From a bacterium (lineage in GTDB: Bacteria; Patescibacteriota; Minisyncoccia; Phycocordibacterales; Phycocordibacteraceae), in NCBI GenBank assembly GCA_021781935.1, contig JAJXVW010000027.1, forward strand, positions 1 through 7,033: DNA of 7,033 bases, written 5' to 3'. Below, piece after piece: positions 1 through 5,410 of this stretch (position 1 is the stretch's first letter; the number at the start of each line of letters is the position of its first letter). Below the pieces are notes generated by a model, which made no database searches, was not told the DNA's origin, and saw nothing but the letters and a program-made list of their open reading frames with translations. A program made the translations under genes and the position numbers.

Positions 1-113
1 ACGCCGCCCGTGGGGCGCTCCGCGGTGGTACCCACCGGGATGCGTATCGCGTTCGTGGAGAAGACGTCGAGCGAGACGGCGGGGGTTGAGGTGCCGATGC
101 CGAGGTTGCCGGA
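1..113 (-). repeat. Tail-fibre module repeat, copy B (cut by window edge)
   Basis: These 113 bp are identical to 1432-1544 at an offset of exactly 1,431 bp. The copies diverge at the next base (114 against 1545). The repeat encodes residues 1227 onward of the giant protein, from SGNLGIGTSTP through IRIPVGTTAERPTGG, in the same frame as the first copy. It reaches the window edge, so the full repeat is probably longer. Confidence 0.98.
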
Positions 114-3100
114 AGACTGCAGGGAAAGGACATTGCCGTTCGGACCGCCATTCGAGGTGACGTCGAGATAATCTGCTGTCTGTCCGGCTGCGCCGAGGAT
201 ATTGAAGACACGCTTCGACGCAGTCGAATTGTCGAGCGTGAGGAGCGCGCCTGGTACGGCCGTATTCGTATAGCCGAGATCCGTGAACTGCGTCGAGGAC
301 GCGTTGAACTGCAAGCGATTGAATTGCGTGTCCGAACCGCCCTGACCCGACATGAACGTCGCATTGTGGCCGTTTACGCCGGACGCCGTGTTATTGATCT
401 GGAAGTAGCTCGTCGGGACACCGTCCGTCCAACCGTTATTGTTCGCGACAATGCGCAACTGCGACATATACGCGCCGCTCGAACCGGCAAGCACTAGACC
501 CGCGCCAGCCTCCGGGTTCTCGATGGTGGGCGTCGCACCGTTGGTCGAGTAGAGCGTAAGGGTGTTGCCGTCATAGGTGAAGTTCGACGAGTCGGTGAGG
601 AGTCCGCCCGTTCCGGCATAAGTGACGCGGCCGGCAGTGAGACCCTCATCCTTGATGGAACTTGTCGCGATGAGCGATTGCGCGGTCGCGTTCCCCGCGA
701 AGTAGCCTGAGCCGTTCACCGCGAGGCGCGAGCCCGGAGACGTCGTGCCAAGTCCGAGGTTGCCGTTCGTCGCGACCTTGAGGTAGTTGGTCCATGTGGT
801 GCCGTCGAATCCGATGACATTGAAGCCGCCGGAGCCTCCATTCCTCGTATCGAAGACGAACTCTGCGCCGCCGCGCTGCGACTGGTTCGTATAGTTGTTC
901 CCGTAGACGCTGAAGTATGCGCCGTTGTAGGTCGAGAGATCCGAGTTCGTCATCCCGAAATTGAGACGACCGGCCGTGGCGGGGTTGTAGATCGTGCTGA
1001 TGCCGCCGCTTTCGAACCCGAGATTCCCCGTTAACGCCTCAGAGCCCGTAATCGACAGCTTCTCGGACGGCGACGAGGAGCCGATGCCCACATCGCCGGC
1101 GTTGTTCACTTCGAACAGCGTTGAAGTCGCGTACACGCTCGTCGAGCTCCCAATCGCAAACGCCACGGTCGAGGACGCATGCGGCATAAGCTGGACGGAG
1201 AGCTGGGCGAAGGGCGAGGTGGAGCTGATGCCGAGGAGGCCCTTGTCCGTGAGGGTCATGTTCTGCGTGCCGTTCGTGAAGAAGCGCAGATAGTTCTCGT
1301 CTATGTTGTTCGTGTCTGCGGTGATCATCGTGGACTGGTCCGCGTCCACCACGCCGCCGAGTCCCTGCCAGACGTTGTTATCGCCGTAGCCCTCGAACTG
1401 GTGCGTCGAGGTGTTGTACCGGATGTAGCCCACGCCGCCCGTGGGGCGCTCCGCGGTGGTACCCACCGGGATGCGTATCGCGTTCGTGGAGAAGACGTCG
1501 AGCGAGACGGCGGGGGTTGAGGTGCCGATGCCGAGGTTGCCGGACGCGTGGTCGACATAGAGAAGCGGCGAGGAGGTGCCGACCACAAAGAGTCCGTTGC
1601 GGAACGAGGTCGTCGTGCCCACCGCGAGCGAGCCCTTGAAGGTCGAGGTCGCGGTCGTCGACGAAGCGACGAAGTAGGGCGCGGTGATCGGGCCCTTCAC
1701 GTCGAGCGCGCCGCTCAGGTTTTCATTCCCTGAGACCGCAAGATTCCCGCCGATCGTGGTCGAGCTCGCGACCGCAAGCGTGCTGCTAATTGTCGTCGTG
1801 CCGAGCGACGTCGCTTGGGCGACCAGGTTTGAGAATTCCGCGCTCGTCGCCTGCACGCTGCTCAGGTGATCGATGCTGCCTCCCGTCATCGTGACGTTGT
1901 TCAGCGTACCGCCGTCGACCGTGAGGTCGTGGAGCCTCTGAATCATGTTCGTCTCCTGTATCGTCGTGACGTTCTGGATAACCTGCTGCTGCACCGGATG
2001 GATCATCCCGGTTACCTGGTTCAGGATGTTCGCCTGCATGATGGCGAGCGTTTGGTTGAGCGTCGACTGCGAGATGCCCTGCTCGATCGTTTGGTAGATC
2101 GGGTTGTTCACTGCGACAACGCGTGCGGGTGCGGGCGCCGCGTGCGGCGTGCTGGTCGCCACGGCAAGCGGATAGTGCGGGATGCCGGTCGGCAACACGA
2201 TTTCCGGAGGCGGTCCGAGCAGCGCGGCAATCGAATTGCTCGCGTCGCTAAACCAGCCGTTGATGGTGCGGTAGGTGGTGAGCGCTGCGCGCTGACCGAT
2301 CGAGAGCGCCGGTTGCGCCGCTTCCACCGCAGCCGCAAGTCCGGAAGCGACCGGCGCGCCGTAGCGCGTCTGCGCAAAATCCTTGCCGAGAGTGTCGAGC
2401 GCGACTGCAGTCTTCCCGAGCGTCCCGAGGTACCAATTCTCGACCGCAGCCGGCGCACGCGAGAGCGCGGGGGTCGCCTCGCCGTAAAGCACCGCGACGT
2501 TATGCGCCGATTCGTATGAGCCGTCTCCCGTCGCCTGTATGAGCGCGAGGTAATCTCCTTCGACCGCGCCGGTCGCCGCGACGAAGCGGTTCGCGGCGGC
2601 GTATTCAGCGCTCCAGACGGCGCTCGCGAGCTCCGGAGCCACCGCGGACGGTAGCGACGCGGCCTTGGCGAGGCCGACGGCCGCGAGACGAGGCGTCTGC
2701 GCCGTAGCGCCGGTAAGGGCGTTGCCGAGCCCTCCCACGAGGGCCACTGTGTCGCGCGCCGCCGTCGGCGCTGCGGCTGCCGTCCCGTACATGGCCGCCA
2801 CATCCGCGCGGAGTACCGCGTGCGACGCCTCGATGACCGAGTTGCCGAGCGCGAGGTTCATCGCCGTAATCGCGCCCGGCGCGTGTGCGAGCAGGTCGCG
2901 CGTGGTCGCGCCGAACGCGAGAGCGCGCGCGCCGGCCGACTGCACGAGCGCAAGATATCCGCGCTCGAGTCCGAGGATCGCCTCATACCCCGCGACGCCG
3001 GTTGCGAAGTATGCGTGCTGAAGTGCGCGCACGAGCGCTGACGGCGACGTCGCGAGCGCGAACGCGCTCTGCGCCGCATCCGCAACCTCGGCGGGAGTGA

Positions 3101-3791
3101 TTGGCGCGACGGTCTGACCGAGCGCATACGAATCCTGCGAAGGATACGTCGGCGCGGTCGATGTCCCGAGCGCCATGCGCGCGAATGAGAGATCCGGATG
3201 CACGAGCGTCGAGGGCGTCATCTGCGCGGTCGCGAGCGCGATGCTGTCGCCCACTTGCGTGCGTGTCGTCTGCATCGCCATTGCCGCATCGTCGACGCGC
3301 GCGATGAACGCATCGGGGACTCCGTCGAGATTCTCACGCAAACCCTGCGCCGCCTGCTGCGCGACGGCGAGCGCCTGTGCGCCGAGCTGCGGAAGTTCTT
3401 TCGCCTGTGCGCCGTATGCGCCGAGCCCGACGACCGCAATCGCCACCGCGAGGGCGACCGCGTGGGTCCGAAGGGATGCGCCCGCGAGCTCCACCTGGGG
3501 CACCGGAATCGGGGTATTCAGCGTCCGGACGACTTTGCGGATCGGAGACTGGGCTGAGCGATACTCCTGTTCGCGCGCGCGCGCAAGAGCGCGCGCGCGA
3601 TCAATCTTGCGATCACCCTGCTCGCTGATGAAATGCTGAAGCGAAGCGCGATCAATCACCCACGCGCGCCCCACCCGCTGCCCTTTGATTTTTCCCCCTC
3701 TCGTGAGACGTGCGAGATAATCCGAAGTGTAACCGGATAGTTCTCCAGCTTCCTTTGTCGAAATGAATTTTTTTTCGTCAAAAGGATCCAT
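1..3791 (-). CDS. Giant membrane-anchored fibre-like surface protein with N-terminal helix-turn-helix (partial, C-terminus outside window)
   Basis: An open frame of 1,263 codons without a stop runs from ATG at 3791 off the left edge. Residues 9-55 form a MerR/excisionase-like helix-turn-helix (key residues STK 11-13, GY 20-21, DY 24-25, VGRAW 40-44). Residues 60-90 are rich in Arg/Lys, and 111-127 form one hydrophobic helix, so a cytoplasmic N-terminus and exported C-terminus are predicted; there is no classical signal peptide. Residues 128-523 are alanine-rich and helical, 526-556 proline-rich, and 565-622 a likely coiled coil. From 628 on come Ser/Thr/Gly-rich beta repeats, with NLGIGTSTP-type motifs near 752, 853, 901, 1011 and 1229. 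A module with GTTAERP (777-783) and YIRYNTSTHQFEGYG (789-803) resembles phage tail-fibre proteins. The start is fixed by the helix-turn-helix; no Shine-Dalgarno is visible. The role in adhesion or host attachment is inferred. A terminal S74-type chaperone domain may lie outside the window. Confidence 0.94.
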   Translation of the reverse strand, partial: MDPFDEKKFISTKEAGELSGYTSDYLARLTRGGKIKGQRVGRAWVIDRASLQHFISEQGDRKIDRARALARAREQEYRSAQSPIRKVVRTLNTPIPVPQVELAGASLRTHAVALAVAIAVVGLGAYGAQAKELPQLGAQALAVAQQAAQGLRENLDGVPDAFIARVDDAAMAMQTTRTQVGDSIALATAQMTPSTLVHPDLSFARMALGTSTAPTYPSQDSYALGQTVAPITPAEVADAAQSAFALATSPSALVRALQHAYFATGVAGYEAILGLERGYLALVQSAGARALAFGATTRDLLAHAPGAITAMNLALGNSVIEASHAVLRADVAAMYGTAAAAPTAARDTVALVGGLGNALTGATAQTPRLAAVGLAKAASLPSAVAPELASAVWSAEYAAANRFVAATGAVEGDYLALIQATGDGSYESAHNVAVLYGEATPALSRAPAAVENWYLGTLGKTAVALDTLGKDFAQTRYGAPVASGLAAAVEAAQPALSIGQRAALTTYRTINGWFSDASNSIAALLGPPPEIVLPTGIPHYPLAVATSTPHAAPAPARVVAVNNPIYQTIEQGISQSTLNQTLAIMQANILNQVTGMIHPVQQQVIQNVTTIQETNMIQRLHDLTVDGGTLNNVTMTGGSIDHLSSVQATSAEFSNLVAQATSLGTTTISSTLAVASSTTIGGNLAVSGNENLSGALDVKGPITAPYFVASSTTATSTFKGSLAVGTTTSFRNGLFVVGTSSPLLYVDHASGNLGIGTSTPAVSLDVFSTNAIRIPVGTTAERPTGGVGYIRYNTSTHQFEGYGDNNVWQGLGGVVDADQSTMITADTNNIDENYLRFFTNGTQNMTLTDKGLLGISSTSPFAQLSVQLMPHASSTVAFAIGSSTSVYATSTLFEVNNAGDVGIGSSSPSEKLSITGSEALTGNLGFESGGISTIYNPATAGRLNFGMTNSDLSTYNGAYFSVYGNNYTNQSQRGGAEFVFDTRNGGSGGFNVIGFDGTTWTNYLKVATNGNLGLGTTSPGSRLAVNGSGYFAGNATAQSLIATSSIKDEGLTAGRVTYAGTGGLLTDSSNFTYDGNTLTLYSTNGATPTIENPEAGAGLVLAGSSGAYMSQLRIVANNNGWTDGVPTSYFQINNTASGVNGHNATFMSGQGGSDTQFNRLQFNASSTQFTDLGYTNTAVPGALLTLDNSTASKRVFNILGAAGQTADYLDVTSNGGPNGNVLSLQSSGNLGIGTSTPAVSLDVFSTNAIRIPVGTTAERPTGG
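1432..1544 (-). repeat. Tail-fibre module repeat, copy A
   Basis: This is the upstream copy (in reading direction) of the perfect 113-bp repeat, starting at residue 750 of the giant protein. It opens an NLGIGTSTP motif and leads into the RYNTSTHQFEGYG segment. The spacing to the other copy is 477 codons. The other modules between them share motifs but are not identical in DNA, so this pair is a recent duplication or has been homogenised by gene conversion. Confidence 0.98.
3571..3600. repeat. 30-bp CG-alternating inverted repeat inside the giant gene
   Basis: Two perfect 12-bp arms (3571-3582 and 3589-3600), made almost wholly of alternating C and G, flank a 6-nt loop. They lie within codons 64-74 of the giant gene, encoding an Arg-Ala-rich stretch (RARALARAR) between the helix-turn-helix and the membrane helix. 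The transcript would form a very stable hairpin about 190 nt after the start codon. It may be only a consequence of Arg/Ala codons in GC-rich DNA. Confidence 0.9.
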
Positions 3792-3808
3792 GTCGGATAA
3801 CCGAATTA

Positions 3809-3814
3809 ACTATA
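3809..3814 (-). promoter_or_regulatory. Candidate -10 element of the giant surface-protein gene
   Basis: On the minus strand this reads TATAGT (5 of 6 to the sigma70 -10 consensus), ending 17 nt before the ATG. A start about 7 nt downstream would leave a leader of only ~10 nt. No convincing -35 hexamer is found: the best at 16-nt spacing is TTTCCG, 3 of 6. No Shine-Dalgarno lies between it and the ATG. Confidence 0.45.
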
Positions 3815-3851
3815 GTTTATCTGATGATTTCGGAAATGCAGAGAGAATTTG

Positions 3852-3860
3852 TGTGGATAA
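3852..3860 (-). promoter_or_regulatory. Exact DnaA-box consensus 9-mer
   Basis: The minus strand reads TTATCCACA, the canonical high-affinity DnaA box, in an AT-rich intergenic stretch about 60 bp upstream of the giant gene. Looser relatives nearby are TTATCCGAC (3794-3802, minus), TTATGAACA (3991-3999, plus) and TTATCCGGC (4090-4098, minus). One perfect box is not enough to call an origin. It could be chance or a DnaA-responsive regulatory site. Confidence 0.35.
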
Positions 3861-4237
3861 AAAGTCACCGCGCACATCAGCGCACGGCGTGCTCGACATG
3901 CTCGCAACGAAATCGCGAAAGATCAGCAGCGCTCAATAGCCCGACCGCAACCTCAAGGCTTCCGCTCGCCATGAGGCGCGGTAAACCACGTTATGAACAC
4001 TTTAACCATAAAACCGGTCAGTACCGCAATTCAGAACCAGTCATAGCGTAAGCGCGGATTTAATCCCCAATCAGTGCGCGCAGGGCTAGGCCGGATAAGC
4101 GGAATATCAATCTATATATAATGATTTCGGCCACCGCCATATTTAATGGGGAAATACTTATATATATGAATGCGCGGATCCGCTATCACAAGAATTGATT
4201 TTGGCATTTTTCGCAGGTTATTGCTCGAGCGGCAAAG

Positions 4238-4264
4238 AAGCCGCCTTAGTTGCTGGCGGCTTTT
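4238..4264. terminator. Intrinsic terminator-like hairpin, possibly bidirectional
   Basis: AAGCCGCC (4238-4245) pairs perfectly with GGCGGCTT (4255-4262) around a 9-nt loop. On the plus strand the stem runs into TTTT; on the minus strand it is followed by CTTTG, giving a weaker TTCTTT tract. It lies about 180 nt past the stop of the minus-strand gene ending at 4442, the only obvious gene it could serve. It would also insulate the giant gene from upstream transcription. Confidence 0.65.
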
Positions 4265-4352
4265 CTGTGCATCATCCTTTGAATATATGCGCGCATGACC
4301 CCCTCATAGCCCGATTTACCTGCCTCGCACACCGTGATCTTCATTTAGTGAT

Positions 4353-4381
4353 CGTAAAGAGCATCATCAGTTCTCTTTACG
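4353..4381. other. 9-bp stem hairpin in the 3' flank of the HTH-membrane gene
   Basis: CGTAAAGAG (4353-4361) pairs perfectly with CTCTTTACG (4373-4381) around an 11-nt loop. It lies about 60 nt past the stop of the gene ending at 4442. No T-run follows on either strand, so it is not a standard terminator. It could be a protein-binding inverted repeat or an mRNA 3'-end structure. Confidence 0.5.
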
Positions 4382-4441
4382 GCTATCTGACCAATTCTTT
4401 TGCATGCTTGTCTAACCGAGACGAGAAACGCCTTAAATACG

Positions 4442-5275
4442 CTATTTATTATAAATGGAAAGTCCGGTGATTACGCTAGCTTGTGTAAACGATTGCACAT
4501 ATTGATCGGCATAGCCGCTGTTCAGCACGGCAACAGCGAGTGATATGACGGCTGCGGTCAGTCCCGTTGCTATCAGAATCCGTGTCCCGAGGCGATTATT
4601 TCCCTTTTTTGCTTTGCGGACATGGGGGGCAGTGTCTTTGCTTACGCTTGGAGCGACTACGAGCGTAGGTCGTATTTTCCGCACCTCGTCGGCCTGGAGC
4701 GCGTGTATTGGAACGAATTCGGCCTGCGATTCGTCCTCCAGGCTCCCTTCCTCCTTGCTCTGAGCATCCTCGCCACTGTTTTCTACCGCCTGTTCGCCCT
4801 CCAATTCGGCTGGATTGTACGCGGTAGCTTCTTCCTCCGCGTCTTTGCGAAGAGAGAACCATTCTTGCCAGGCTTCGTGAAGCTCCGCGGGCGCCTGCGG
4901 AGTCTCGCGTGCTGCGTTTTCGGCCAAGGAAAGACTCGCGGCAGGCTCATTTGGCGCGGTCTGCTCCTTCAGACGGTTTATCGTAGGAAGTTCTGGCTCC
5001 GCTACGCTTGAATAGCGCGGAAGATCCCAGGTTGGAGGAAGAATCGAAGCGCTTCCCGCTCCGTGATTCTGCGGGGTCGTCTCTTCGCTTACCGGCGCAC
5101 CGAAGCGGTGGTCCTTTATCGCCGCCTCAAGCACGTACCAGCTTCTTCCCACGAGGCGTGCCGGGACACGACCCTCGCGGCACAATTGCCCTACGTAATC
5201 TTTAGCGTAGCCGGTTTCCTTAGCAGCTCGCTTAGTCGATACGTACTTCTTTTCATCAATGACGAGTTCATCCAT
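4442..5275 (-). CDS. Membrane-anchored helix-turn-helix protein, 277 aa
   Basis: The N-terminus (about residues 10-50) is a MerR/excisionase-like helix-turn-helix with STK, GY, DY, VGRSW in the same order and spacing as in the giant protein; about 16 of 43 aligned positions are identical, without gaps. A long linker rich in Glu, Pro and Ala follows, acidic around residues 145-187. After a basic patch (KAKK, then R) comes one hydrophobic helix at about 233-251 and a short polar tail. The predicted topology is N-inside, with 26 residues outside. I chose ATG 5275 over the in-frame ATG at 5293: it aligns with the giant protein's MD start, and a TATACT box sits 7 nt upstream, overlapping the longer version's codons. 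No enzymatic motif is visible. It may be a membrane-bound regulator, but DNA targets and function are unknown. Confidence 0.9.
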   Translation of the reverse strand: MDELVIDEKKYVSTKRAAKETGYAKDYVGQLCREGRVPARLVGRSWYVLEAAIKDHRFGAPVSEETTPQNHGAGSASILPPTWDLPRYSSVAEPELPTINRLKEQTAPNEPAASLSLAENAARETPQAPAELHEAWQEWFSLRKDAEEEATAYNPAELEGEQAVENSGEDAQSKEEGSLEDESQAEFVPIHALQADEVRKIRPTLVVAPSVSKDTAPHVRKAKKGNNRLGTRILIATGLTAAVISLAVAVLNSGYADQYVQSFTQASVITGLSIYNK

Positions 5276-5282
5276 GCGGCTT

Positions 5283-5288
5283 AGTATA
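5283..5288 (-). promoter_or_regulatory. -10 element for a leaderless transcript of the HTH-membrane gene
   Basis: The minus strand reads TATACT (5 of 6 to consensus), ending exactly 7 nt before ATG 5275, so transcription would begin at or next to the A of the start codon. No Shine-Dalgarno exists. The -35 match is poor (CTTTCA at 18-nt spacing, 3 of 6). This placement supports the shorter start. Confidence 0.55.
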
Positions 5289-5360
5289 GCCATATCTTGG
5301 CTCGCATGAAAGAGCCTCTGTGCAAAACCTCAGGTCATTGGAAGAATCGTGCCGGTCCAA

Positions 5361-5386
5361 CACAAAAAGGGCTCGATGAGCCCTTT
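5361..5386 (-). terminator. Intrinsic terminator of gatB
   Basis: On the minus strand a perfect 9-bp stem (AAAGGGCTC with GAGCCCTTT, 5386-5378 and 5374-5366) closes a 3-nt loop and continues into further T residues (five in a row, then GTG). It begins 24 nt after the gatB stop and separates gatB from the downstream HTH-membrane gene, which has its own promoter. Confidence 0.88.
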
Positions 5387-5410
5387 GTTCCCCGCAGCGC
5401 TCTGGCGCCG

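Larger units (their letters stand above)
3792..4441. other. 650-bp AT-rich gene-free region upstream of the giant gene
   Basis: No convincing gene lies here. Two plus-strand open frames (3824-4051 and 4195-4470) have no recognisable domain, no ribosome-binding site and unlike composition; the second reads straight through a terminator-like hairpin and into the neighbouring gene. The region holds the promoter of the giant gene, an exact DnaA-box 9-mer (3852-3860), AT-rich runs with alternating TA (4112-4122, 4159-4167), a 10-bp palindrome containing GGATCC (4174-4183), a terminator-like hairpin (4238-4264) and a second hairpin (4353-4381). No tRNA or other structured RNA was recognised. Confidence 0.7.

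Noticed and set aside
1..1544. CRISPR array or transposon end repeats
   Set aside because: The only long repeat is two coding copies 1,431 bp apart in one frame. There are no short regularly spaced repeats, no terminal inverted repeats and no transposase.
1866..2803. Plus- and minus-strand frames of 200-230 codons within the giant gene
   Set aside because: They overlap the continuous giant frame in other phases and have Arg-rich shadow composition, while the giant frame shows clear protein motifs on both sides.
3824..4051. Plus-strand 75-codon frame in the intergenic region
   Set aside because: There is no ribosome-binding site, promoter or recognisable domain, and the frame overlaps the promoter side of the giant gene.
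4121..4130. 10-bp direct repeat (ATGATTTCGG at 3824-3833 and 4121-4130)
   Set aside because: It is short, occurs only twice, and has no matching flanks or spacing pattern. It could be an operator pair for an HTH protein, but chance is as likely.
3792..4441. Replication origin
   Set aside because: There is only one exact DnaA box, no ordered box cluster and no dnaA or dnaN nearby, so I list the box but do not call an origin.
4045..4445. tRNA or other structured RNA gene
   Set aside because: I looked for T-loop and anticodon-arm signatures on both strands and found none. The hairpins present are isolated.
4195..4470. Plus-strand 91-codon frame beginning with TTG
   Set aside because: It reads through a terminator-like hairpin with a T-run and into the 3' end of the opposite-strand gene, and has no domain.
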